NCBI GenBank assembly: GCA_026122225.1
Contig: JANEZZ010001494.1
Span: forward strand, 124,001-188,000
DNA: 64,000 bases
Direction: 5' to 3'
Source of the DNA: Heloderma charlesbogerti
Taxonomy: Eukaryota; Chordata; Lepidosauria; Squamata; Helodermatidae
Below are positions 32,798 through 43,170 of this stretch, piece by piece (the first letter of the stretch is position 1; the number at the start of each line of letters is the position of its first letter). Below the pieces are notes generated by a model. That model worked only from the letters and a program-made list of their open reading frames with translations. It was not told where the DNA came from and did no database searches. A program made the translations under genes and the position numbers.

Positions 32798-32962
32798 CCA
32801 ATGACCTAGGGAGGTGGTGGGCTCTCCCACACTGGAGGCATTCAAGATGAGGCTGGACAACCATCTGTCAGGGATGCTCTGACTTGGATTCCTGCATTGA
32901 GCAGGGGGTTGGACTCGATGGCCTTGTAGGCCCCTTCCAACCCTACTATTCTATGATTCTAT
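32798..32962 (+). mobile_element. CR1 LINE 3' end
   Basis: CCTAGGGAGGTGGTGGGC through CCTACTATTCTATGATTCTATG: the CR1 terminal region, strongly similar to 26765-26935. 5'-truncated. Confidence 0.75.
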
Positions 32963-33007
32963 GGGAAATCTGGATCAATGGGAATTTGACTGCTAACTGG
33001 GTCAAGT

Positions 33008-33085
33008 TGGGCTTCTCCAACCTGGCACCCTCCAGATGTGTTGGACTGCAACTCCCAGAATTCCCAGCCAGTAACGTGATGTTCA
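33008..33085. mobile_element. hairpin MITE fragment
   Basis: CCAACCTGGCACCCTCCAG and GTTGGACTGCAACTCCCAG are the left arm of the element at 7204-7325. Confidence 0.5.
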
Positions 33086-33379
33086 CTATGCCTTGGAAGG
33101 AAATGTTGACATGGGTATGACTCGAACTAGTGAGCAAGGAGTTCTGGGTAAAAATAAGAGCTGAGCCAGAATTTCCCAGTTCAGAACCTTTGCCTCTAAG
33201 ATAAGGAGCTGGCAAAAATTCCTACTGAAACATTTTTTCTGTTTATTTAATATGTTATTTGGAGCGGGGGGGGCGGTGTGGAATTCTCCAACAGGTTTCG
33301 AAGCTCACCTTTAGCAGTGCTGGCTTCTTCTTCATCTTTTCTTTCTTCCCTTCCTTCCTTCTTAGATTCCTAAGCCACT

Positions 33380-33530
33380 GGAGAATTATCCACCAACTCC
33401 CCAAACACATACAAACTCACAGAGTCTTTTGACCCCACCCTTGCCTTCTGCCCTGCCCACCATTGGCATGTAGCCCCCCAGAGCTTCTTCAAAATTGAAT
33501 TTGGCCCTCACATTGAAAGAGGTTCACTCC
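33380..33530 (+). mobile_element. hAT-like element fragment
   Basis: GCCCTGCCCACCATTGGCATG..AGCTTCTTCAAAATTGAATT..AAAGAGGTTCAC parallels 3255-3335. The rest of 33086-33982 shows nothing recognisable. Confidence 0.5.
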
Positions 33531-33982
33531 CCCCCATCCCCTTTTCTAAACAAATAATAAGTTCTTCATTGACTCCTGGGGGGGGGGATCCTCTCTGCAG
33601 TCTTCCTTTGCTATGATTGTTGTATTTCATATTTGGATTTTTAATCCAAGGTCAGATGGTCCTAAGAAGGGTTTCTGCTTTGCAAAATCTCAATTTCCTT
33701 CAGTGTTCTTGTAAAGCAAAAATAGCCATCACAATACAGAACCAGACAAAAAATGGTAATTTATATTTTGCAGTCTAAAATTTTCCAATGAAGTCTTTTC
33801 AAAATAAATAGCAGCTGGAAACTGTTTCTTCCACTGTACCTTCTCCATCTGCTCTGTGTTTCTCATGCTTTTAAATTCACAGTGGTGCTCAGGTCTGGAG
33901 TGATACAGAGGTCTGGGAATAGGAGAACTACAGTTAAAGCAAATTGTATGTAAGGAGACACATCTGTGATCCTCACCGACTC

Positions 33983-34022
<40 letters not shown>
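33983..34022. repeat. (TG)n(AG)n compound microsatellite
   Basis: About nine TG units, then about ten AG units. 34023-34579 holds no recognised feature. Confidence 0.95.
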
Positions 34023-34025
<3 letters not shown>

Positions 34026-34579
34026 TTGTTCTATCCTGTTGGAGGGAGAAGATATGAAGACAGGGGCTGCAAAATCGTGTACAGTGTAGACAATCAGGGT
34101 TATCTAAAACTGTGCAGATCCAAAGCAGTTGGGAGGAGTGTGTGCATGTCCATTTTTAATCCACCCTATTTCTGTCAGGTTGGATGTGTTCACTAATTGG
34201 TTACATCTGTCATTATGTTCTCTCCAAGTAATTACATCACACCTGATACGTTTGGTGTGGGTTGGAGCAAGGGGGAGATGAGGAGAATGCCAGATCATTG
34301 GAGTGGTGAAGAGGCTTTAATTAACTAGGGATGTTGCTTAAACCCCATGTGACTGACTCACACAAAATTAATTACTGTGGAGTTCCATTCAAAACAATAC
34401 ATCATTGTCATGGCCATCTTAGATCCTTGAGATGTCAATAAGAGTGACAGCCTGAACCAATGTATCCTTATTTCAATGGAACCTGCTCTGAAGTAGATGT
34501 TCATAGTAAATTTGCTGGGTTGTTGTGACCAAGAGCTGCTTCTAGCTAGAGAAATGAACCAATTTCAAAATCCTCATTC

Positions 34580-35347
34580 ACAGGTCGGAATTAAGATTGC
34601 CGGGAGAATTATCAACAACCTCAGATATGCAGATGATACCACCCTAAGGGCAGAAAGCGAAGAGGATCTGAAGAGCCTCTTGTTGAGGGTGAAAGTGGAG
34701 AGTGCAAAAGCTGGTTTGAAACTCAACATTAAAAAAACTAAGATCATGGCATCTGGCCCCGTCACTTCCTGGCATCTAGAAGGGGAAGAAATGGAAGCAC
34801 TGACAGATTTTATTTTCTTGGGCTCCAAGATCACCGCAGACAGTGACTGTAGCCATGAAATTAAAAGACTCTTGCTCCTTGGGAGGAAAGCTATTGCAAA
34901 CATAACGTTGCTGACAAAGGTTTGTATAATCAAAGCTATGGTTTTCCCAGTAGTAACGTATGGCCGTGAGAGCGGGACTATAAAGAAGGCTGAGCGCCGA
35001 AGAACTGATGCTTTCAAACTGTGGTGCTGGAGAAGACTCTTACGAGTCCCCTGGACTGCAAGGAAGTCAAATCAGTCAATCCTAAAGGAAATCAACCCAT
35101 AGATGATGAAGCTCAAATATTTTGGCCACCAAATGCAAAGAGAAAACTCCCTGGAAGAGACCCTGATGCTGGGAAAGATTGAAGGCAAAAGGAGAAGGGA
35201 ACAGCAGAGGATGAGATGGCTAGATAGCATCACCGATGCAATGAATATGAACTTGAGCACACTCCGGGAGAGAGCGCAGGACAGGAAGGCCTGGCGTGCT
35301 ATGGTCCATGGGGTCACCAAGAGTCGGACACGACTGAACAACACAAA
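34580..35347 (+). mobile_element. BovB LINE, short 5'-truncated copy
   Basis: Begins inside ORF2 at CAGGTCGGAATTAAG and reads IKIAGRIINNLRYADDTT (catalytic YADD intact), LLLRVKVESAKAGLKLN and RVPWTARKSNQSILKEINP, then TAG at 35100. Relative to 22756-24118 it lacks 27 nt of the LDSIVRSRD segment and about 20 nt around CTGCTCATTGGAAGGA. The second deletion creates the stop. The tail FGHQMQRENSLEETLMLG..AMVHGVTKSRTRLN follows. Non-functional. Confidence 0.9.
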
Positions 35348-36369
35348 GTCAGATGATAACAGAGGGGACACCGGGCAGGCTGTGTGGCTAGCTGTGCAGC
35401 TAAGTAATTTTAGTTAACTGTCTTGGGAGGGGATAACACATTAGTCAGCCATGAGTATTACTTCAGTTGTGAAGCACACAAATAACATTTATCTTCCCCC
35501 CACCCCTTTCCATCTCTCCAACTGCCAATCAGTGCTTTACATCTTCTTCTACATTGCTGGTTCTCAGGGTTCCCCTTATGACCTGGACTCCCAGAGACAA
35601 ACCTTAAAGATCTCTTGCCTCCTTAAGAGTCCCACTGCCTTTCTTTTAAACTTCCCCTTCCCAGTAACATGGGGTTTAGGCTGTAGATGACTGTAGGCTA
35701 TAGAGTGACACTTCAGACACTTCAGCGGTTCACTGGTAAAATTAAAGCAAGCAAATTACAACTAAAGACATTTACAGACTAGAGTTGAGTGATACAAAAG
35801 GCATTAAGAGAAAATAAAGGTTGCAAAACCACAGGTTCCTGTACCCTGGTTGCACATAGACTTCTCCAGCCTGCTTCTTCTTGCTTTCTCTTCATGCTCT
35901 GGTCTCCCTCTCCCTGTCACTGGCTCTCTTTCCTTTCTTTATATACACTCCTCCCACAAAGCTGAAAGTACTGTTTCAAACCTGGAGAAATGAAACCTAA
36001 CTCAGGAAAATGAAACTTAACTGGGGAAATGAAGCTACTCCTTTCAAGGATATCCCCTCCCAATAGAAAACCCCAGGCCTCTAGGTCTGCTGACTTTTCT
36101 TTTCTTTTCCCTACCTCTGTAGGCCTCAAATCTTCACACTGGTGCATTAGAAGAACAACAACAGCACTTTTTGCCAACCCTGTTTTTAACCCTGTTATGC
36201 AAAGCAAAACTCCGAGCATGTGTAGCTTTGCATTTTACACTCATTTAAGCCATAACACCATCATAACGACAGGAATAGAATAGAGTTTGCTTCTGTTGCC
36301 CAGATGCCTTCATCACCTGCCACTCTCTAGGTGGTCATCCCCTACACACACACACGCACACACTCCGGA
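35348..36369. other. no gene seen
   Basis: Unique-looking. 35860-35960 is pyrimidine-rich with TTCTTTATATACACTCC. A CA run lies at 36341-36361. An LTR was considered but no boundaries were visible. Confidence 0.35.
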
Positions 36370-36377
36370 CTGTGGGG

Positions 36378-37353
36378 TAGGGATGTCAGAGAATTCCGCC
36401 ACGGATCTTGGTGAGGCCGATTGCCAGTGCATTCGGCCCCTTGAAATCTGTGGTGGAACAGTCTGCCCCCCCACCCACCCCCGGATCCCCCCCGGGATGA
36501 GACTTACCTGGGGTGGATCTTCCGGGAGGCGGCGGCTCTGGCGGTGGCGGCGGCAGCAGGTGGTCTTCTGACCGGCTGCCGCCGCCGCCATTTCCAGGCT
36601 TGGGGGGGGGGAAGACGTGATAGGCTACGTAAAGATTTACGTAGCCTATCATGGCTAGGTTTAAAAAAAAAAGAAAAAAAAGACGTGATAGGCTACGTAA
36701 ATCTTTACATAGCCTATCATGGTTGGGGGTGGGTTTAAAAAAAAAGTGTACGCAAATGGCGGCAGCTATGGCCGCCACCATTTGTGTTCCTTCTTTTTAC
36801 CATTTTAATCTACGTAAATATTTACGTAGACTATGACGGTGAAAATAAAGGGGAACGCAAATAGCGTAGCGGGCGCTATTTGCGTCCCCTTTTGATTCTC
36901 CGTTTTAGCCTACGTAAAGATTTATGTAGGCTAAAACGGTGAATGAAAAAGGGACGCAAATAGCGCCCACTACGCTATTTGCGTTCCCCTTGATTTTCAC
37001 CGTCATAGTCTACGTAAATATTTATGTAGATTAAGACGGCCAAAAAGAAGCAACGCAAATGGCGTCAGCCGTAGCCGCCGCCATTTGTGTATGCAGTTTT
37101 TGTTTGTTTTTTTGTTTGTTCTTTTACCCAGAGCCCTCCGCGGCCAGAAATCCAGCTGCGGACAGCTCTGGCCTGGCTGGGCCTGGCCGGCTGCTCCGTT
37201 GAGCTGCCGCGGAGCACAGCCGGCCATTCGAGGATTCTGGGGGGAGGAACAGAGCGCCTCCCCCCCGGTCAGGATTCCGGGTGGAGGGATGGAACGCCTC
37301 CCCCCCACCATCAACATAATCCGCGAAAGGTAAGTCACTTTCGTACATCCCTA
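36378..37353 (+). mobile_element. palindrome-ladder element LE-11 (clean reference copy)
   Basis: 976 bp between perfect 8-bp duplications CTGTGGGG (36370-36377 and 37354-37361). Order: TAGGGATGTCAGAG end; hairpin CCGCCACGGAT/ATCTGTGGTGG; donor complement ACTTACCTG (36502-36510); GC-rich hairpin to 36600. Then S palindromes GATAGGCTACGTAAAGATTTAC.. (36613-36655, 36682-36722); P (36750-36785, CAAATGGCGGC/GCCGCCACCATTTG); T (36804-36832, CTACGTAAATATTTACGTAG); Q (36850-36889, CAAATAGCG/CGCTATTTG); U (36889-36948, TTTTAGCC/GGCTAAAA). Then Q', T', P' to 37089, a GC shoulder and donor AGGTAAGT (37328-37335). 36750-37089 is also symmetric as a whole. No protein signature. Confidence 0.92.
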
Positions 37354-37481
37354 CTGTGGGGTCCTGGACTTCAGCCCCATCTTCCAGGCCTGCCTGCATC
37401 AGTGGGTGTGGCACTCACAGCTTTGTCCTCCAGGACCTTGCTGTCAATCCCCATCTCCCAGCATCTGCTATCTGAGGAGGC

Positions 37482-37906
37482 TAGGGATGCTGGATAAATC
37501 CATTGGGGGGGACTTTGATGAGTTTTCTGCCCCCCCAACTTTGTTTCGGTTCCCAGTGCTGAGCCTGACTTGATCTGCAGCGAGTCAGGCCAGCGTGAAG
37601 ATTTTCTGGGCATTTTGCACATTTCTTCCCCCACCCCACCCCCAGGTTCTGCAGTTTACACAAATTTCTGAGCAATATGTACAAATCTGGCTGTATTTAG
37701 CACAAATTGCTTCAAAATGTGTGCAAATTGCTCAGACTTTATGCAAATTATGGAACCTGTGAAAAAATGTGCCAAAATGAAAAAGTTCATTTTGGGGGGG
37801 AAAGCCCGCATCTCAGCTTGCAAACAAAGATCAAGCCGTAAATACCACAGAACTCCACTGAGCAAAAAAAAAAAAATGTCAGATTTCCCAGAGATGGACA
37901 TCCATA
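37482..37906. mobile_element. TAGGGATG-group MITE
   Basis: TAGGGATGCTGGATAAATC to GGACATCCATA, with perfect 8-bp duplications GAGGAGGC (37474-37481 and 37907-37914). Interior has CAGCGAGTCAGGCCAG and repeated GCAAATTG / CAAATTGC motifs. Reference copy for the split MITE at 28839-30230. Confidence 0.85.
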
Positions 37907-37924
37907 GAGGAGGCCACCACGCAG

Positions 37925-38640
37925 CCTAATGGTAGACCCAACTCCGCTGAAGAGGCCCAGGTGCAAATTCCCTCTCAGCTGTGAAGCTCACTGGGTGACC
38001 TGGGTCTGGTCTAGGGGTGTATGAACCCCACTTACCAGTCCACTCCGGGGTCTGCTGGGGGGGAGGCGATCCATCCCTCCCTCTGGAATCCTCTCCGGCT
38101 GGTTCCGCTCCGTGACAAGTCCACGGAGCTGCTGGCCGGGGCTGTCCGCAGCCAGACTTCCATCCTCTGCCGGGCTGCAGCTGCAAATGACGTGCAGCGT
38201 AGGGGATGCCATTTGCATCCCTGCCCTTTGCCGTGATGGGCTACGTAAATATTTACATAGCCTACCATGGCAAAGGGCAGGGATGCAAATGACATCCACT
38301 ATGCCGGATGCCATTTGCGTCTGCAGCCCGGCAGCAGCCAGCTGCAGAACAAAGAGGACGGACCCGGACCAGCCAGCGCCAGGTAGGGTCCATCCCAACC
38401 TTAGTTTGCAGGGTGGCGGGGGGGAGCAGTCCGTTCCAGCACGGACTCTGGGGGGCCAGATTCTTTAGAATCATTGGAGTCCATGGCAGATTTCTCCACC
38501 ATCCCTAGTCTGGTCACTATCCCTCTGGCAAACCTACCTTACAGGGTTGTTATGAGTATAACATAGTAGGGGAGAAAAACCTTATAGGTTGTCTAAAGTC
38601 CCCTGCAGGAAGGGTGGAATAAAAATGCCATTAATCAACG
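37925..38640 (+). mobile_element. tRNA-derived SINE split by LE-12
   Basis: 37925-38011 (GAAGCTCACTGGGTGACCTG) and 38508-38640 (CTACCTTACAGGGTTGTTATGAG, GTGGAATAAAAATGCC) are adjacent parts of the same SINE type as 38950-39215 in opposite orientation. LE-12 separates them. Confidence 0.65.
38012..38507 (-). mobile_element. short palindrome-ladder element LE-12
   Basis: 496 bp with perfect 8-bp duplications GTCTGGTC (38004-38011 and 38508-38515). Left end TAGGGGTGTATGAACC with CACTTACC; right end CACCATCCCTA. Only two or three ladder palindromes remain: 38185-38230, 38233-38275 (GGGCTACGTAAATATTTACATAGCC) and 38280-38325. Donor-like CAGGTAGGG is at about 38381. A minimal, compact LE. Confidence 0.85.
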
Positions 38641-38949
38641 TCATCATCCAGATTACAAAAAAAGATATTCTGCTGAATTTAAAATCCACCCTCCTGGAAA
38701 GATTGTTCATTCATATGGAAAAGCATATTCAGTTCACACCCCTGTGAAATGCAGATTGAATAGAATTCTGCATTGTGTTTCCTGTAAGCCATATTGGAGG
38801 CAATTCTGCCAAAAAGAGAAGGGGGGATAGAAAACAAAAGGCCTAATGGAGCCAACTACAGATTCTCTGGCAGATGGAGAAACCTTGCTAGCATGCAGCC
38901 CACCTTAAAGCATTCAAAAATCAAATTTTGGCCTAAGCCATATAGGCAA

Positions 38950-39215
38950 TTCTATTGGTGTGCTTATTTATTTATTTATTTATTTCATTTATATTCCACC
39001 TTCTTTCCTCTTGCAAGGAACCCAAGACAGCTTACATTATCCTCCTCCTCTCCATTTTATCCTCACAACAACAACCCTGTGAGGTAGGTTGGGCTGAGAG
39101 TCTGCGACTGGCCTTAAGTCACCCAGTGAGCTTCCATGCCTGAGTGGGGACGAGAACCCAGATCTCCCAACTCCCAGTCCAACACTCTCACCACTACAGA
39201 CACTGGCTTAAACCA
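38950..39215 (-). mobile_element. tRNA-derived SINE with LINE2-like tail
   Basis: On the minus strand: GTAGTGGTGAGAGTGTTGG (box A-like), GGGTTCTCGTCCCC (box B-like), GCTCACTGGGTGACTTAAG, CCTACCTCACAGGGTTGTTG and a terminal AAATAAATA tail (TTTA repeats at 38966-38984). By family knowledge it is transcribed by RNA polymerase III and moved by a LINE. Confidence 0.7.
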
Positions 39216-39562
39216 AATGTTCTCCTGAAACATACTAGAGAGTGCCAATAGGTTTCAGGAACTTTGTGGAAAGGGCATCAGGCTGCCAATAGTGGGCACT
39301 GATAATAAGGCCCAAGGGACTTATGGGAGAGAGGGGTAGCCTTTGAGCCAGGGAGTATGGCGTTAAACAAAAACATATTTCCCTTTGTGGATCTCAACAC
39401 CTGGGAAGGAAGGCACGCCAGGAAGGCAAGCCAGTTTATGTTGCCTTCAGCACACCAGGCAATGTGGGGGCTGTAATGGCTTGGCTCTCCAACTTCTATG
39501 GGTATTATTTACACTGAGCCGTATCTTTCAAGATCCAGTCCATGGGAAGAGGCATGCTTGAT

Positions 39563-40414
39563 TAGGGATGTACGAAAGTCACTTACCGTTTCGCGGAACC
39601 TTTCGCGAAGGGGGGGAGGCGCTCCGTCCCTTCCCCCAGGAATCCTCGCCGGCCAGCTCCGCTCTGCGGGGATTCCACAGAGCCACCAGCCGGCTCCGCC
39701 AGCAGCCGGACATCCGGCCGCTGGCTAGCAGGGACGCAAATGGCAGCTGCCGTAACCGCTGCCGTTTACGTCCCTGTGTTCAGCCATGATAGGCCACGTA
39801 AAGACTTACATAGCCTATCACGTCTGGGCTAAAAAAAAAAAAAAAACGCATACGCAAATGGCGGCGGCTACAGCCGCCGCCATTTGCGTTCCTTATTTTT
39901 GGCCGTCTTAGTCTACGTAAATATTTACATAGACTAAGATGGCAAAAATAAGGGGGAACACAAATAGCGTAGTGGGCGCTATTTGCGTTCCCCTTTATTT
40001 TCACCGTCTTAGTCTACGTAAGTATTTATGTAGACTAAGACGGCCAAAAATAAGGAACGCAAATGGCGGCGGCCATAGCCGCCACCATTTGCATACGCAG
40101 TTGTTGTTTTTTTAAACCCAGACGTGATAGGCTATGTAAGTCTTTACGTAGCCTATCACATCTATGTAAAAAAAAAACACAGAAGCGACCAGACTGCAAA
40201 TGGCGGCGGTGACAGCCGGTTGGAAGACCAGCCGCCGCCGAAGCCCCTGCTGGAGCCGCCGCCGTCCAGAACATCCGCCCCAGTTAAGTCTCGTCCCTGG
40301 GGGTATCCGCGGGGGGCGGGGGGGGGCAGGCTGTTCCACCATGGATTTCGGGGGGGTGAATGCACTGGCATTCGGCCTCACCGAGATCCGTGGCAGAATT
40401 CTTTGACATTCCTA
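39563..40414 (-). mobile_element. palindrome-ladder element LE-13
   Basis: TAGGGATGTACGAAAG to TTGACATTCCTA. Octamers TGCTTGAT (39555-39562) and TGCTTGGT (40415-40422) match at 7/8. Ladder palindromes at about 39735, 39795, 39865, 39915, 39975, 40025, 40070, 40140; GC shoulder to 40290. Left donor complement CACTTACCG; the right donor is decayed (CAGTTAAGT). The outer U and one Q palindrome of the reference copy are missing, giving 852 bp. Confidence 0.85.
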
Positions 40415-41336
40415 TGCTTGGTACATGGAACATTTGCTCAGCTGAGTTCCACGGATTTCAGTCTCAGCCAGAGAGGATGTATAGATGGAGATGTAGGGTG
40501 GAGGACAGAGAGGAAGAGGAATGGGAGGGAGAGGCAGACTCCCATGGAGCCAAGGGAAGCGACTGCATCTGTCATTCGCTACCACAACACGGATGTGTTT
40601 TATTCCTGCATTACAGCAAATTAGGATAAACTCCGGCCTGTGCCAAAGTAAACAAGGCAGCCACAGCAGGGGCCCATCTCACCTCTGCCAGAAAACAATC
40701 ACACGGTCTGGAAAGGGGTGAAAAAAAGAGTAATGCTGATCACTCGTGCCAAAAAAACCCAGGATCATGCTGTCCCTAATAACAGAGAAGCATCACGTTT
40801 CCCGAACAAGAGGGATAACTCGAATCTGAAGTGCTCCGCAGGAAGCCTGTGTCTGTGTGTGTGTGTGCGTGTGTGTGTGTGTGTGCGTGTGCGCAGCGTG
40901 TGTGTGTGTGCGTGCGAGTGTAGAATGGAGAATAGTTCATGGTCTCGTTAGGGATCTAGAAGAATCCAGCCTTCTTCATGTGTTGCTTCCTGTGGTTGTG
41001 AATGCGGGTAAGTATAAGATTAAGGCTGTGCTGAATATTCACCAGCTTAGATTTTTATTCTAAACAAATCATTTTAATGGGGTGGAAACTCCACCTGGAA
41101 GCCACTTTGGTTGCATGGCACCATGAATTCCTCTGGCTGCTGCTGCTGCTTCAATTCACTCCCCCCGCTTTCATGCTGCTTCCAGTCCCTCCTCCTGCCT
41201 GGTTTAGTTGCATGGGCGATCCCACTCAATCAAGGACCGCAGAATGAACAGGTTGGCACCACAGCACTATACAGTCAATGAGATTTTGCCGTCCAATGAT
41301 GTCACTGAGTCCAAGTGTGGAGAGCTGAGTGGATCA
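40415..41336. other. no gene seen; GT-rich microsatellite
   Basis: GT/GCGT simple repeat at 40850-40920. Otherwise unique-looking sequence. Confidence 0.45.
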
Positions 41337-41344
41337 CCACCACT

Positions 41345-42239
41345 TAGGGTTGGCGGAGAATTTCTCCCCGAAACTTTGGGGGGCCGAGTGCCAACATGTT
41401 CAGCCCCCCGAACACGTTTCGGGGAGAAATTCTCCACACACACCCCGCACCCCGCACCCCCCCCCCCGGGACGGGACTTACCTTTCCTGAATGTCCCTCC
41501 CGGCGGCAGGTCCCGGCGGCAGTTCGTCGGGTCTTCGTCACGGGCGGGGGTGGCAGCCGATCTTTTGACCGGCTGCCGCCGCCGCCATTCCAATAAAAGT
41601 AAAAAAAAAAAAAAAACGCGCCCATGATAGGCTACGTGACGATTAACGTAGCCTATCACGGCTAAATTATCAAAGTCAGCCGTGATAGGCTATGTAAGTC
41701 GTCACGTAGCCTATCACGGGTGACTTTAAAAAAAAAGCTTGTACAGCTAATGGCGGCCCCCATAGGGAGCCGCCATTCCCGTTCCTTATTTGGTCACTGT
41801 AGTCTACGTAAAGATTACGTAGACTACTGCGAAAATAAGGGCAACACTACGTAAAGATTTACGTAGACTACAGGGACCAAATAAGGAACGCGAATGGCGG
41901 CTCCCTATGGGGGCCGCCATTTGCGTACGCGCTTTTTTTTTTTTTAAGTCACCCGTGATAGGCTACGTGATGATTTACGTAGCCTATCATGGCTGACTTT
42001 GCAGATCTAGCCGTGATAGGCTACGTTAATCGTCACATAGCCTATCACGGGGGCGTTTGTTTTTTTTTTTTACTTTTAATTTCGTGGCCGGGCAAGGCGA
42101 GGCGCCTCCTCCCCGGCCTGAATTTCGGCCGGGCGAGGCAGGAAGCCTCCCCACGGCCTGAACTTCGGGGGCCGTGGGGAGGCTTCCCCCCCACTGCAAA
42201 AAGCTGTGAGACCAGGTAAGTGGGTTTCGTGCACCCCTA
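41345..42239 (+). mobile_element. palindrome-ladder element LE-14
   Basis: 895 bp, perfect 8-bp duplications CCACCACT (41337-41344 and 42240-42247). Same type as LE-10: TAGGGTTGGCGGAGAATT end, CTCCCCGAAAC/GTTTCGGGGAG hairpin, donor complement ACTTACCT near 41476, ladder 41630-42050, GC repeats, donor CAGGTAAGT near 42213, right end GCACCCCTA. About 60 bp around one T-Q unit near 41848 is lost compared with LE-10. Confidence 0.9.
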
Positions 42240-42241
42240 CC

Positions 42242-42611
42242 ACCACTTCAGCTATTGGGCAGTATAAAAAGGTAAAAAGGTAAAAAAGGGACCGTGGTGG
42301 CTTAGTGGTTAAGACGCTGAACTGCAGACTGGAAGGTCGGCAGGTCAGCAGTTCGAGACCCGAGTGCTGCGTGACGGAGTGAGCTCCCGTCTTCAGTCCC
42401 AGCTTCTGCCAACCTAGCAGTTCGAAAGCAAGAAATTGCAAGTAGATCAATAGGTACCGCCTCGGCGGGAAAGGTAACAGCATTCCGTGCACCTCGGTGT
42501 TCAGTCATGCCGACCACATGACCACGGAAGCGTCTTGGACAGCGCTGACTCTTCGGCTTAGAAACAGGGATGAGCACCGCCACTTCAGCTATTGGGCAGT
42601 ATAGAAACGTA
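42242..42611 (+). mobile_element. tRNA-derived squamate SINE with long flanking duplication
   Basis: TGGCTTAGTGGTTAAGACG (box A) and CAGTTCGAGACCC (box B) form a tRNA-like head at 42295-42365. The body GTGCACCTCGGTGTTCAGTC..ACCACGGAAGCGTC follows. CACTTCAGCTATTGGGCAGT appears on both sides (42243 and 42582), a long target duplication inside an L2-like tail (GGGCAGTATAGAAACG..AATAAATAAA). Confidence 0.75.
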
Positions 42612-42649
42612 ACAAATAAATAAAATGAATAAATGAAATAAATAAGAGT

Positions 42650-42905
42650 GTAAAAACATATGAAGAGCCCTGCTGGATCAGACCAAGGGTCCATCCAGTC
42701 CAGCATTCTGTTCACACAGTGGCCAAGCAGCTGTCAACCAGGAACCCACAGGCAGGTCATGAGTGCAACAGCACCCTCCTGCCCATGTTCCCCAGCACCT
42801 GGTGTACATGGGCTCACTGCCCCTGGTACTGGAGGTAGCACTTGGCCATCAAGACTAGTAGCCATTGATAATATTCTTCAGGAATTTGTTTAACCCCTTT
42901 TTAGC
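42650..42905 (-). mobile_element. CR1/L2-type LINE 3' end
   Basis: Complement of the 3' region at 10960-11180: CTGGATCAGACCAAGGGTCC, CACAGTGGCCAAGCAGCTG, CCTGCCCATGTTCCCCAGC. Then 42906-43167 shows nothing recognisable apart from AT-rich text. Confidence 0.7.
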
Positions 42906-43170
42906 AAAGACCAGTGTCTGGGGCTGGAGCAAGTGGTTTCCAATTAGTAAGCTGTCGTTTTAGCAACTTGTGATTTGCAATAAGTAATTGTGGCCTTGAC
43001 ACAGTGTGATTTTATTTTTCCTATTTTTCTTCAAGTTGTCTTTCTAATGTCTCCTCATATCCACTTAAATTTCCCTTATATCTTATATTATCATTTTTAT
43101 TAATTTCTCTTATTTCTTAAATCCACCGTTACTTGATTTTTGTCAATAAAGATTGCTGCAGGAATCCCTT

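Noticed and set aside
35690..36180. Minus-strand LTR around TTCTTTATATACACTCC
   Set aside because: No terminal TG/CA pair, target duplication or second copy was found.
36378..37353. Origin of replication or bacterial attachment site, suggested by dense palindromes
   Set aside because: Multi-copy, flanked by 8-bp target duplications, in a eukaryotic repeat landscape; transposon is the simpler reading.
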